Positions 28,433 to 38,228 are shown, numbered from the stretch's first letter. The stretch is DNA of 64,000 bases from an uncultured Clostridia bacterium (GCA_947632045.1 CANRNQ010000003.1:62001-126000); one strand, 5' to 3'. Notes: generated by a model from the letters alone, not told the origin. Translations and numbers: made by a program.

Positions 28433-28999
28433 CTATATGGACAGAAAGTTTCTCATCATTATCTCTCCGCTGTCTGTAAGAATTGACTCGGGGTGGAACT
28501 GTAAGCCGAAGATGTCAAGACTGCGATGCTCAACAGCCATTATCTCGCCCTCGTCCGATGAGGAAATAACGCTGAGGCAGTCCGGCACGGATACCGACTC
28601 CGCAATGAGCGAATGGTACCTTGCGACGCGCTCTCTTATCTTTAAGCCGGCGAATATCCGGCTGCCTGTGTCGATATCGACAACGCTCGACTTGCCGTGC
28701 ATAAGCCTCTGCGCGTGTACGATTTTGCCGCCGAGAGCCTCGCATATGGCCTGATGGCCGAGGCAAACGCCGAGTATGGGATATTTCCCGCCGAGCTCTT
28801 TAACAACGTCCTCGCATACGCCGGCGCGCACCGGGCGTCCGGGACCGGGGGAGAGTATTATGTGGCTCGGCTTGAGCGAGTCTATCTCATCAATGCTTAG
28901 TTCGTCGTTTCGTATTACCTTGATATCGCGGCTAACGCTGCCGGCGAGCTGATACAAATTATATGAAAAGCTGTCGTAGTTGTCTATCAATAAAATCAT
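28433..28999 (-). CDS. trpG: Anthranilate synthase component II (glutamine amidotransferase)
   Basis: MILLIDNYDSFSYNLYQL, PGPGRP, LGVCLGHQAI, FHPES. Confidence 0.96.
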   Translation of the reverse strand: MILLIDNYDSFSYNLYQLAGSVSRDIKVIRNDELSIDEIDSLKPSHIILSPGPGRPVRAGVCEDVVKELGGKYPILGVCLGHQAICEALGGKIVHAQRLMHGKSSVVDIDTGSRIFAGLKIRERVARYHSLIAESVSVPDCLSVISSSDEGEIMAVEHRSLDIFGLQFHPESILTDSGEIMMRNFLSI

Positions 29000-29011
29000 C
29001 TTGTCGCCTCC

Positions 29012-30472
29012 TCAATACATCTTTACGTCGGACGCAGTTTGTATTGCGTTTATCACGGCCTTAGCCTTGCTTGCGGTCTCCTGGTACTCACTCTCGGGAA
29101 CGCTGTCGGCTACTATGCCGGCTCCCGCCTGAACATAAACCCTGTCGCCGCTCTTTACGCCCATTCTTATGGCTATGCATACGTCGGTGTTTCCGCTGAA
29201 ATCAACATAGCCTATCGCACCGCCGTAAATGTTTCGCGGCTCGATCTCAAGCTCCTCGATTATCTCGGCGGCCCTTATCTTCGGAGCGCCCGAAAGAGTG
29301 CCCGCGGGAAGAAGAGCCTCAATTGCGTCAAAAGCGTCCTTGCCCTGTTCTATGTCGCCCTCTACCTCGGAGCAGATGTGCATTATCTTTGAATAGCGGT
29401 GTACCTGCTTGTACTCGGTCACCTCTACGCTGCCTATTTTCGCTATTTTGCCGATGTCGTTTCTGCCGAGGTCGACGAGCATATTGTGCTCCGCAAGCTC
29501 CTTTTCGTCCGATAAAAGCTCGGCCTCAAGCATATCGTCCTCCCTCTCGCTTTTGCCGCGCGGCCGCGAGCCGGCGATGGGGTAGGTCGACAGCCTGCCT
29601 TTGTGCAGTCTTACGAGCGTTTCCGGCGAGGAGCACATTATCTCCTTGCCGCCTATGGACATAAATACCATATAGGGCGAGGGGTTTGTCGTCCTGAGAA
29701 CGCGGTAAGCGTCCAAAAGACTGCCCTTGTACTCGGCTTCAAAGCGCCGCGATACGACGCACTGAAAAATGTCGCCGTCGTAAATATACTTTTTCGTCCT
29801 CTCCACCATCTCGCAAAAGCTCTCCTTCGAGAGGTTGCAGTCAAAGTCGACGTGCCTCGGGGTTTCCTGCTGCGGAATGGGCGAGTGGTCGGTTATTATA
29901 TCTATTATCTTCTGTATGTCGTCAAGAGCCTTTTCATATTGAGCGTAAAGCTCGTTCGTCTTCATATTAACGATTATAACTATCTTCTGCCTGAGATGGT
30001 CATAGGCTATCACCTTGTCGGCAAGCAGCAAATCGAAGTCGTTAAATTCCCCGCTTTTGAGCTTTAAAACAGGCTCCGCGTAGCCGAGCATATTGTAGCC
30101 GAAGTATCCCACAAGGCCGCCCGTAAACGGCGGTATGCCGTCGATGCTCGGCGTTTTATAGCTTTTCATATACTCCCTGAGTATGTCAAACGGCTTGTCG
30201 CTGCGGCGGGTAGAGCCGCCCTCGCCCTCAACGGTCACAACGCCGTCCTTGCAGTAAATCCTCGCCTTGGGGTCAAAGCCGATAAAGGAGTAGCGCCCCC
30301 ATTTTTCGCCGCCCTCGATGCTTTCAAGCAGGAAAAAATCCTTTTTATATTTCGCTATGCGCCGCAAAAGAGTTATAGGAGTTATCAGATCGGCGTAAAT
30401 TTCCTTGCATATCGGAATAATGTCGTAATCACCCGCGAGTGATTTCACCGTTTCAAAATCAGGCCTTATCAT
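29012..30472 (-). CDS. trpE: Anthranilate synthase component I; start revised to MIRPDFETV (track start at 30619 lies in the leader)
   Basis: YPIAGSRPRGKSEREDDMLEAELLSDEKELAEHNMLVDLGRNDIG; N-terminal 49 aa of track ORF overlap T-box/terminator. Confidence 0.96.
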   Translation of the reverse strand: MIRPDFETVKSLAGDYDIIPICKEIYADLITPITLLRRIAKYKKDFFLLESIEGGEKWGRYSFIGFDPKARIYCKDGVVTVEGEGGSTRRSDKPFDILREYMKSYKTPSIDGIPPFTGGLVGYFGYNMLGYAEPVLKLKSGEFNDFDLLLADKVIAYDHLRQKIVIIVNMKTNELYAQYEKALDDIQKIIDIITDHSPIPQQETPRHVDFDCNLSKESFCEMVERTKKYIYDGDIFQCVVSRRFEAEYKGSLLDAYRVLRTTNPSPYMVFMSIGGKEIMCSSPETLVRLHKGRLSTYPIAGSRPRGKSEREDDMLEAELLSDEKELAEHNMLVDLGRNDIGKIAKIGSVEVTEYKQVHRYSKIMHICSEVEGDIEQGKDAFDAIEALLPAGTLSGAPKIRAAEIIEELEIEPRNIYGGAIGYVDFSGNTDVCIAIRMGVKSGDRVYVQAGAGIVADSVPESEYQETASKAKAVINAIQTASDVKMY

Positions 30473-30540
30473 AAATGCACATCCCTTCGGCATAATAATT
30501 AAATAGTAAAACAGTAAAAATAAGGAAGATAAAAAAGAAA

Positions 30541-30815
30541 AATAAAAAAGACTCTTATCCCTAAAAATAAAGGGACAAAAGTCTTGAAGCTTCTGCGGTA
30601 CCACCCATATTGACGGCATAGCCGCCCACTCGACCGTGCAAACACACGAGCCTTTTTATAACGGGAAGGTCAGCCCGTCGGCGCATACTCGGCAAAGCCT
30701 TTGGCGCCGCCCTCACAAGTCCATTCAAAACCATGCCGCTGTCTGCTCGCACCGACCGCAGACTCTCTTAAAACGAGCGATGATCTCTACTCACTCTTGC
30801 TCTTCGGTTTGTCAT
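30541..30815 (-). promoter_or_regulatory. T-box riboswitch leader of the trp operon, specifier UGG (Trp)
   Basis: Minus strand reads T-box TGGGTGGTACCGCAG (30593-30607), then terminator AAGACTTTTGTCCCT...AGGGATAAGAGTCTTTTTT (30544-30585); upstream Stem-I region with ...TTTTGAATGGACTTGTGAGG (UGG at 30721-30723). Confidence 0.92.
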
Positions 30816-31019
30816 ATTGTTTATATTATATGTTTAAAAAGCGCAAATGTCAATATTAAACTCAAAAAAATTTGCTTTGCATCTGGCGGGGGGATAGAAG
30901 CCCGTCGGCGCGCGGGAGCTTTCGGCTTGAATAAGCTCAAAGCAAGCCGAACCGAGCCAAACTATAACCCAAGGCGCAGACTGCGCCCCTTGAGCGGCGG
31001 GGGGTATTTAAAGCAAGGC

Positions 31020-31508
31020 TCAGTAGCCGAAAACCCCGTTGAGGCTCTCGTCGTTATTTATCCAGTCCTCGACATATATGGCGGTGAATTTTGTCTTTGA
31101 ATTGCGTATTATAACCTTTTTGATGCCGGAGTTTATTATCATGCGCTTGCACATGGCGCAGGAATTTGCGTCCTCAATATATTCTCCTGTCATCGCGTTT
31201 TTGCCGACGAGATACATCGTCGCTCCTATCATGTCGTTGCGCGATGCGTGGATTATGGCGTTTGCTTCGGCGTGTACGCTCCTACACAGCTCATAGCGTT
31301 CGCCGCGAGGAATCTGCATACTCTCTCTTATGCATTTTCCGAGGTCGATGCAGTTTTTTCTTCCCCTCGGAGCGCCGACATAGCCGGTAGAAATTATCTG
31401 GTCGCGGTTCACTATTATTGCGCCGAAATTTCTCCTCAGACAGGTTCCTCTTTCGAGCACTGTCTCCGCAATGTCAAGGTAATAATTGTTTTTATCTATC
31501 CTGTCCAT
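31020..31508 (-). CDS. Deoxycytidylate (dCMP) deaminase / ComEB-like; start probably at MDRIDKNNYY
   Basis: HAEANAI and CAMC Zn-binding motifs, GAIIVNRDQIISTGYVGAPRG. Confidence 0.9.
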   Translation of the reverse strand: MDRIDKNNYYLDIAETVLERGTCLRRNFGAIIVNRDQIISTGYVGAPRGRKNCIDLGKCIRESMQIPRGERYELCRSVHAEANAIIHASRNDMIGATMYLVGKNAMTGEYIEDANSCAMCKRMIINSGIKKVIIRNSKTKFTAIYVEDWINNDESLNGVFGY

Positions 31509-31682
31509 TAATATCGCCTCCGAAATATCTGTTTTATAAAACAATAATAACTCATTTTCGAGCGATAATCAACGGAAATAAGGTGAAAAATTAATTTTTT
31601 TAGTTAATAAAAACGATATAAGGGAAAACAATAAAGCTTATACGGCATTTTTTAATCAAAAATATGTTGGGGTGTCTTACTT

Positions 31683-32213
31683 ATGGCGCTTATAATTGTT
31701 ATGACAAATAAAAACGATTCGCATCTCGGCGAGGTTATGCGCAGCGCTCTCGAAAAAAACGGAGGCATGGGCGAGATAAAGCGTCTTGCCGACATACGCA
31801 GAGCGCGCCGCTTTAAAAATTGCCTTATCACTCTAAAAAAGCCGCCGCAGCACCGCTTTAGGAACGCTGTGAGCGTTTTTGACAGCGCATATAGGGGCGA
31901 TGCGAATCCTCTTTGCGGAACGAGCGTTTTTGCCTCGTCGTGCAAGGACATATTGAGCTCTATGGCGCACAGCGACTGCGTGGGAATAAGCTGCGGGACC
32001 GGCCCTCTCGACACCTTGAGCGTGGCGAGCTGCGAGGAGGGCAGAATGCTGATAAGTCTTCAGCGCGACATAAAGACCTTGTCGGGGGAGATAATAGAGC
32101 CTTGCGAGATAATGATAAAAACCGAGAAGTTCCCTCATATATATCCGACCCTCGCCGCCTGCGCCGCTCTATTGATAAGCGGAGTTCCGCACGACGGGGG
32201 GTATGTTATGTAA
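31683..32213 (+). CDS. Hypothetical protein (176 aa)
   Basis: Open frame with no competing annotation; no recognised domain; weak RBS. Confidence 0.5.
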   Translation: MALIIVMTNKNDSHLGEVMRSALEKNGGMGEIKRLADIRRARRFKNCLITLKKPPQHRFRNAVSVFDSAYRGDANPLCGTSVFASSCKDILSSMAHSDCVGISCGTGPLDTLSVASCEEGRMLISLQRDIKTLSGEIIEPCEIMIKTEKFPHIYPTLAACAALLISGVPHDGGYVM

Positions 32214-32241
32214 GCGCGCCCGCTTACAGGGGGCTTTGCCT

Positions 32242-32590
32242 CTCGTTGACAGCGGCTTTACCGACTCGCGCCGGTAAAGCCGCTGCTTAATATTTTTTTC
32301 TATTTGCAGGAGGAGCTGGCGCTCCTCCTGCACCTCCACCCTCCCGTTCAAAGGCTTATTTTTAATTTAACTATCTGCGCCGCTCATAAGCTCCTGATTT
32401 TCGCTCAAGGAATATTATTTTTTAGTCCCATTCTCTGCTAAGGAGCTAATTTACGGGCATAAAATCCTAATTTAAGAAAAATTCCTTGAACGAGCGGCAG
32501 GGATGCAAAGGGGCTGCAGCCCCTTTGAGAAATATTCTATAATAAGTAGCAGCCGCGCCGGCGCAAGTCGGCGTGGCTGCGGTAAACGAG
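32242..32590. repeat. Family-2 composite repeat (about 350 bp)
   Basis: Starts CTCGTTGACAGCGGCTTTACCGACTCGCGCCGGTAAAGCCGCTGC, ends GCAGCCGCGCCGGCGCAAGTCGGCGTGGCTGCGGTAAACGAG; internal TTGCAGGAGGAGCTGGCGCTCCTCCTGCA and AAAGGGGCTGCAGCCCCTTT. Confidence 0.8.
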
Positions 32591-32885
32591 CGCCAAAAAT
32601 AAACATTGCAAAAACGCTTTATATGTAATATAATATAACCGTACTGAGCGCGAGGAGCACCGAGTGCAAAGACAGCATATCCAATCATCTGACGCCGAGA
32701 GATACTCAAGGCGAAAGAAAAGCAACTGCGATATTGCGGAAAATCGCATTTACCGCATACGCATATTTCTGATTCAGACAGAGCTTTGGTTATAGCTGCG
32801 CCTTGCCGTTCGGCAGGGCGTTTTTTATTTTTATATTTTTATTTATTTTATTCTATTATACAAGCGGAAAAGCAGGGGGATTTTA

Positions 32886-33137
32886 ATGGAGAATAATACG
32901 CGAGTGGCAGTTATTGGAATAGTGGTCGAAAAAAACGGGGATACGGAGCGAATGAACTCAGTGTTGTCGGCCTATGGCGAATATATAATCGGCAGAATGG
33001 GTATCCCTTATAGGGAAAAGAACATAAATGTGATAAGCGTTGTGATAGACGCGCCGAACGATATAATAAGCGCACTGTCGGGAAAGCTCGGAAGGCTCGA
33101 TGGCGTGAGCTCGAAAACTCTGTATTCAAAGGTGTAA
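32886..33137 (+). CDS. TM1266-type iron-only hydrogenase system putative regulator
   Basis: 83 aa RVAVIGIVVEKNGDTERMNSVLSAYGEYIIGRMGIPYREKNINVISVVIDAPNDIISALSGKLGRLDGV; directly upstream of hydE. Confidence 0.85.
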   Translation: MENNTRVAVIGIVVEKNGDTERMNSVLSAYGEYIIGRMGIPYREKNINVISVVIDAPNDIISALSGKLGRLDGVSSKTLYSKV

Positions 33138-33144
33138 TGTAATT

Positions 33145-34182
33145 ATGATAGAGGCTGTTGAAAGACTTATAAAAAACCGATTTCTGAGCTTTGAAGACTT
33201 TGTTAAGATTAAAAACTGCGGCAAGGAGGAAACGGAATACCTTTTTTCAAAAAGCCGCGAGCAGGCGAGAAAATACTACGGCAATAAAATATTCGTAAGG
33301 GGACTCATAGAATTTACAAATCACTGCAAAAACGACTGCTTTTACTGCGGGATAAGGGCTTCAAATTGGAGCTTGAACCGTTACAGACTGAGCGAGGAGG
33401 AGATAATCGAGTGCTGTAAAAACGGCTACTCGCTCGGATTTCGCACCTTTGTGCTCCAAGGCGGCGAGGACGGATATTACGGCGATGACGACTACGTCAG
33501 GATAATAAAGCGTATAAAGTCCGATTACCCCGACTGCGCTCTCACTCTCTCGATAGGCGAGAGGAACAGGGAGTCTTATGAAAAATACTTCGGCGCAGGA
33601 GCGGACAGATACCTTTTAAGGCACGAAACCGCCGATGAGGAGCATTATAAAAGACTCCACCCGAAAAGAATGAGCTTTAAAAACAGAATGAGATGTATAA
33701 GGGATTTAAAGGAGATAGGCTATCAGACGGGCGTGGGCTTTATGGTAGGCTCGCCATTTCAAAGCGACGAGAGCATTTATAAGGATCTGTGCTTTATAAG
33801 GAAAACGTCGCCCGAGATGGTCGGCATAGGGCCCTTTATTCCACACAAGGACACGCCATTTGCGGGCTATGCACGAGGCAGCTGCGAGCTTACCTTAAAG
33901 CTTTTGGCTATAATAAGGTTGATGCTTCCGTCGGTTCTGCTGCCGGCTACCACGGCGCTCGGCACCGTTGACCCCATGGGCAGAGAAAAGGGTATACTCG
34001 CGGGCGCGAATGTAGTTATGCCTAATCTCTCGCCGGTAATGCACCGAAAGGATTACGCGCTTTACGACGACAAGATATGCACGGGTGAGGAGGCTGCGGA
34101 ATGTCGCTTTTGCCTGAGCAGGAGGATAGAGAGCATAGGCTATGAGATAGTAACCGACCGGGGCGACTACAAATCGCCCTGA
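33145..34182 (+). CDS. hydE: [FeFe] hydrogenase H-cluster radical SAM maturase HydE
   Basis: Radical SAM CKNDCFYCGIR, GFRTFVLQGGED, context with hydG/hydF. Confidence 0.93.
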   Translation: MIEAVERLIKNRFLSFEDFVKIKNCGKEETEYLFSKSREQARKYYGNKIFVRGLIEFTNHCKNDCFYCGIRASNWSLNRYRLSEEEIIECCKNGYSLGFRTFVLQGGEDGYYGDDDYVRIIKRIKSDYPDCALTLSIGERNRESYEKYFGAGADRYLLRHETADEEHYKRLHPKRMSFKNRMRCIRDLKEIGYQTGVGFMVGSPFQSDESIYKDLCFIRKTSPEMVGIGPFIPHKDTPFAGYARGSCELTLKLLAIIRLMLPSVLLPATTALGTVDPMGREKGILAGANVVMPNLSPVMHRKDYALYDDKICTGEEAAECRFCLSRRIESIGYEIVTDRGDYKSP

Positions 34183-34231
34183 GAGTCGGGGGCTGCCGCG
34201 CTGCCGAATTGACCTTGCTGAAGAGCTCGGG

Positions 34232-34372
34232 GGTTCGGGCGGCGACCGCGCGGCGCAGCCGCGCGGGAAAATGCGGCGGAGATGATTCTCTGCCGGAGGG
34301 ACGGGACTTGCGCCCGCCGCGTTTTCCTGCAAATTCCCGCGCAGCGGGAATTTGCAGGTCGCCGCCCGAACC
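34232..34372. repeat. Cloverleaf palindromic element, copy B (hydE-hydG spacer)
   Basis: Outer 16-bp perfect arms GGTTCGGGCGGCGACC/GGTCGCCGCCCGAACC; P2 GCGCGGC-GCA-GCCGCGC; P3 AAAATGCGGCGG/CCGCCGCGTTTT; P4 TGCAAATTCCCGC-GCA-GCGGGAATTTGCA. Confidence 0.92.
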
Positions 34373-34496
34373 TGCCTGTCGCCGGCAGATAGGGAAAACG
34401 GGCTAAGCGGCAGCCAAGGCGGATTTTTAAACAGGCAATTCAGACTATTATTGCAATGTTTATTATAATTAATATTAAAATTAAAAATAAGGAGAA

Positions 34497-35927
34497 ATGA
34501 AAATGTGTAAGTACGACCCAAAATCAATGAAGGCGGAGGAGTTTATAAATCACGAGGAGATAGAGGCCTCTCTGAAATACGCCGACGAAAATAAGAATAA
34601 CAAGGAGCTTATAGACTCCATAATCGAAAAGGCAAGGGAGGGCAAGGGAGTCACCCACCGCGAGGCACTGCTGCTGCTCGACTGTGAGCTTGATGAGGAG
34701 AACGAAGAAATATTCAAGCTCGCAAAGGAAATAAAGGAGAGATTTTACGGCAGAAGAATAGTGATGTTCGCCCCGCTGTATCTTTCAAATTACTGCGTGA
34801 ACGGCTGCGTCTACTGTCCATACCACTATAAGAACAAGCATATCTGCCGCAAAAAGCTGACGCAGGAGGAAATAAAAAACGAGGTTATCGCCCTTCAGGA
34901 TATGGGGCACAAGCGCCTTGCGATAGAAGCCGGAGAGGATCCGGTCAATAATCCGATAGAGTATATTCTCGACAGCATAAAGACCATATACTCCATCAAG
35001 CATAAAAACGGAGCCATACGCCGCGTAAACGTAAATATTGCCGCGACGACCGTCGAGAATTACCGCAAGCTCAAGGAGGCGGGCATAGGAACATATATAT
35101 TATTCCAGGAAACGTATCACAAGGAAAATTATGAGGCGCTTCACCCAACAGGCCCCAAGCACGACTACGCCTATCATACCGAGGCTATGGACAGAGCGAT
35201 GGAGGGGGGAATAGACGACGTGGGACTCGGCGTTCTTTACGGCCTTAATATGTACCGCTATGATTTCACCGGAATAATAATGCACGCGGAGCACCTCGAG
35301 GCTGCGCACGGCGTGGGTCCGCACACGATAAGCGTGCCGAGAATATGCCCCGCCGACGATATAGACCCCGAGGAGTTTAAGGACGCGATCTCGGACGAAA
35401 TATTTGAAAAGATCGTCGCGGTGCTGAGGATCGCCGTGCCGTATACCGGAATGATAGTTTCCACAAGGGAGTCGAAGAAGAGCCGTGAAAAGGTGCTCGA
35501 GCTCGGAATTTCACAGATAAGCGGCGCGTCGAGGACGAGCGTCGGCGGCTACTGCGAGCCGGAGCCCGAGGAGGAAAATTCGGCGCAGTTCGACATAAGC
35601 GACAACCGCACCCTCGACGAGGTCGTGAACTGGCTTTTGGGGCTCGGCTATATCCCGAGCTTCTGCACCGCCTGCTACCGCGCCGGCAGAACCGGCGACA
35701 GGTTTATGACCTTGCTTAAATCGGGGCAGATAGTAAACTGCTGTCAGCCCAACGCTCTTATGACGCTTAAGGAATATCTTGAGGACTACGCGAGCGAGGA
35801 TACTCGCATAAAGGGCGAGGCTGTAATAAGGGAGGAACTTGAAAAAATACCAAATCCAAAGGTAAAGGCGATAGCCTCGGAGCATTTGAAGGAGCTGCAC
35901 GACGGCAAGAGGGATTTCAGGTTTTGA
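34497..35927 (+). CDS. hydG: [FeFe] hydrogenase H-cluster radical SAM maturase HydG
   Basis: CVNGCVYCPYH radical SAM motif; C-terminal SFCTACYRAGRTGDRFM...QIVNCCQPNA cluster-binding region. Confidence 0.95.
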   Translation: MKMCKYDPKSMKAEEFINHEEIEASLKYADENKNNKELIDSIIEKAREGKGVTHREALLLLDCELDEENEEIFKLAKEIKERFYGRRIVMFAPLYLSNYCVNGCVYCPYHYKNKHICRKKLTQEEIKNEVIALQDMGHKRLAIEAGEDPVNNPIEYILDSIKTIYSIKHKNGAIRRVNVNIAATTVENYRKLKEAGIGTYILFQETYHKENYEALHPTGPKHDYAYHTEAMDRAMEGGIDDVGLGVLYGLNMYRYDFTGIIMHAEHLEAAHGVGPHTISVPRICPADDIDPEEFKDAISDEIFEKIVAVLRIAVPYTGMIVSTRESKKSREKVLELGISQISGASRTSVGGYCEPEPEEENSAQFDISDNRTLDEVVNWLLGLGYIPSFCTACYRAGRTGDRFMTLLKSGQIVNCCQPNALMTLKEYLEDYASEDTRIKGEAVIREELEKIPNPKVKAIASEHLKELHDGKRDFRF

Positions 35928-35958
35928 TTTTCTATCTGCGGCGGGATAAGATACCGGT

Positions 35959-36091
35959 TTGGGGCGGCGGCGGAACTGCCGAAGGCAGTTCGGAAAACGC
36001 AGCTGGGCAATTTTCGCTGCGGACAATAATCCTCGAAAGCCGCGTTTTCACCGCCTTCCGCCTCCTGCGGAAGGCGGCGCCGCCGCCCCAA
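35959..36091. repeat. Cloverleaf palindromic element, copy C (hydG-hydF spacer)
   Basis: Outer arms TTGGGGCGGCGGCG/CGCCGCCGCCCCAA; P2 GAACTGCC-GAA-GGCAGTTC; P3 GAAAACGC/GCGTTTTC; P4 CCGCCTTCCGC-CTCCT-GCGGAAGGCGG. Confidence 0.9.
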
Positions 36092-36155
36092 GTACAATCT
36101 ACCCCCGCCGCTTCTCAACGCGGGACAAAATATGATTTTTCAAGGAGTGACAGCA

Positions 36156-37346
36156 ATGAGCCTTAACGAAACGCCGAGAAGCACAAGACTGCATATAGGA
36201 CTGTTCGGAAAGCGCAACAGCGGCAAGTCGTCGCTTACAAACGCGCTGACTAATCAAAACATTTCCGTTGTGTCGGACGTTGCGGGAACCACGACCGACC
36301 CGGTTTACAAATCAATGGAAATACACGGCATAGGGCCGGTAGTGTTCATAGATACGGCGGGCTTTGACGACGAGGGCGAGCTCGGAGGAAAGAGAATAGA
36401 GCAGACAAAAAATGCTCTCGACAAGACAGATATAGCGATACTGATATTCAGCGGAAGTCCGTCTAATAGCGACCGCGAGTGGATAAACAGATTTAGAGAG
36501 AATAACACCGAGTTTATTCCCGTGATAAACAAGAGCGATATAATGAAGGACGCGGATAAGCTGAAGGAAGAGGTGACCGCGCTGTGCAAGAGGGAGCCGG
36601 TTTTAGTGAGCGCAAAAACCGGCGCGGGCATAGACAAGCTGCGCGCCGAGCTTATAAGCTCGGTTCCCGACGACTTCGGCAGCCGCAGTATAACGGGCGA
36701 GCTGTGCGCTGACGGCGACCTTGTTTTGCTCGTTATGCCTCAGGACATACAGGCTCCCAAGGGCAGACTGATTTTGCCTCAGGTGCAGACTCTTAGAGAG
36801 CTGCTCGATAAAAAGTGCATAGTTATGAGCTGTACGACCGACAGACTGGAGCAAACGCTTGACGCGCTTTCATACCCTCCAAGGCTTATAATCACGGATT
36901 CTCAGGTGTTTTCAACCGTGTACGAAAAGAAGCCTGAGGACAGCCGCCTCACATCGTTTTCGACTCTCTTTGCAAAATACAAGGGCGACATAGATTACTT
37001 TGTCAACAGCACGGGCGTGTTTGAAAATCTGAACGAGGACTCAAAAATACTCATCGCCGAGGCCTGCACCCATGTTCCGCTAAAGGAGGATATAGGGCGC
37101 GAAAAGTTGCCTAAAATGCTGAGAGCGAGATATGGGCAGGGCTTGCGCATAGATCATGTAAACGGTCAGAATTTTCCTGACAATCTGAGCGGCTATGACC
37201 TCGTTATACACTGCGGAGCTTGTATGTTTAACAGGAAGTACGTCATGTCGCGAGTGGAGCGCGCGAGGGCTCAGGGAGTGCCAATGAGCAATTACGGCGT
37301 TGTGATAGCTTATTTAAAGGGCATACTCGACAAAATAGACTATTGA
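36156..37346 (+). CDS. hydF: [FeFe] hydrogenase H-cluster maturation GTPase HydF
   Basis: P-loop GKRNSGKSS, DTAGFDDEGELGGKR, C-term HCGACMFNRKYVMSR; start at MSLNETPRS after AAGGAGTGACAGCA. Confidence 0.95.
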   Translation: MSLNETPRSTRLHIGLFGKRNSGKSSLTNALTNQNISVVSDVAGTTTDPVYKSMEIHGIGPVVFIDTAGFDDEGELGGKRIEQTKNALDKTDIAILIFSGSPSNSDREWINRFRENNTEFIPVINKSDIMKDADKLKEEVTALCKREPVLVSAKTGAGIDKLRAELISSVPDDFGSRSITGELCADGDLVLLVMPQDIQAPKGRLILPQVQTLRELLDKKCIVMSCTTDRLEQTLDALSYPPRLIITDSQVFSTVYEKKPEDSRLTSFSTLFAKYKGDIDYFVNSTGVFENLNEDSKILIAEACTHVPLKEDIGREKLPKMLRARYGQGLRIDHVNGQNFPDNLSGYDLVIHCGACMFNRKYVMSRVERARAQGVPMSNYGVVIAYLKGILDKIDY

Positions 37347-37459
37347 TTTCTTTTTGGACTGCTACTTTTAAAATTAAGATAATTCTCAAAGATTTATTTT
37401 GGGTTTAAATTTTTACTGCGAAAATAATCACGGGCACAAGCGCTTAATCAATCAAAAGC

Positions 37460-37700
37460 CTTTGCGTGAGTAAGTGGGGGGCATACGGGCGAGCGCCAGC
37501 TCCCCCTAAGCCCCTCGACTTTTCGCACAAAGTTTCATTTGCTTCGTAAAAAGATTTGTCACGTGATTTAATATTTAAAGTAAAATAATATTCTTTGAGC
37601 GGAAAAAGGGGTGCATTTCAGGGGCGAAACCCCTTGTAAATAGATAGAATATAAAGTAGCGGCTTTACCGGTGCGAGTCGGTAAAGCCGCGGCAGGCGGG
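37460..37700. repeat. Family-2 composite repeat, one conserved terminus
   Basis: ...AGGGGCGAAACCCCTTGTAAATAGATAGAATATAAAGTAGCGGCTTTACCGGTGCGAGTCGGTAAAGCCGCGG; left end degenerate. Confidence 0.55.
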
Positions 37701-37820
37701 AGAGCCTTGGAGCTGCAAGCCCCAAAATAAATTGTGACTGCGGTCAACGAGCAGCAGCCTTAGAGCGCAAGCTCAAATAAAAAAACAAATCGCGGTAAGC
37801 CCTTGCGACTTACCGCGACG

Positions 37821-37896
37821 TGGTGGAGACGGAGAGGATCGAACTCTTGACCTCTGCGTTGCGAACGCAGCGCTCTCCCAGCTGAGCTACGCCCCC
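37821..37896 (-). tRNA. tRNA-Ala(CGC)
   Basis: Minus strand GGGGGCGTAGCTCAGCTGGGAGAGCGCTGCGTTCGCAACGCAGAGGTCAAGAGTTCGATCCTCTCCGTCTCCACCA; anticodon loop TTCGCAA; G3:U70 pair typical of tRNA-Ala. Confidence 0.93.
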
Positions 37897-38016
37897 ATGC
37901 GTTTTTAACCTTACTTTGAGTATTATATCACTTTACCCTTGTAAAATCAACATAAATTTTTTGTTTTTTAAAAAAATATTTTTTTTGAAAAAATTTGAAT
38001 TTCCTTAAAAAATGTC

Positions 38017-38045
38017 TTGACAGAGGAAAATTATATTGATATAAT
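38017..38045 (+). promoter_or_regulatory. Consensus promoter TTGACA-17-TATAAT upstream of tRNA-Met
   Basis: TTGACA 38017-38022, 17-nt spacer, TATAAT 38040-38045. Confidence 0.9.
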
Positions 38046-38076
38046 ATTCTGGCACTTGAAAATCAGGTGTTGATAC

Positions 38077-38153
38077 GGACCATTAGCTCAGTTGGTTAGA
38101 GCAACCGGCTCATAACCGGTTGGTCCGGGGTTCGAGTCCCTGATGGTCCACCA
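38077..38153 (+). tRNA. tRNA-Met(CAT) (elongator-type or Ile2-like CAT)
   Basis: GGACCATTAGCTCAGTTGGTTAGAGCAACCGGCTCATAACCGGTTGGTCCGGGGTTCGAGTCCCTGATGGTCCACCA, anticodon loop CTCATAA. Confidence 0.92.
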
Positions 38154-38228
38154 TGCAGCGGCAAGTCCTTGCGACTTGCCGCTTGTTTTTTTGCCTAAAT
38201 GAGGATTTTTAATAAATACCTTTAGAAA

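Noticed and set aside
28222-28486. Short ORFs covering the trpG-trpD spacer
   Set aside because: Translations of a palindromic GC-rich element; no RBS and frames exist on both strands as expected for inverted repeats.
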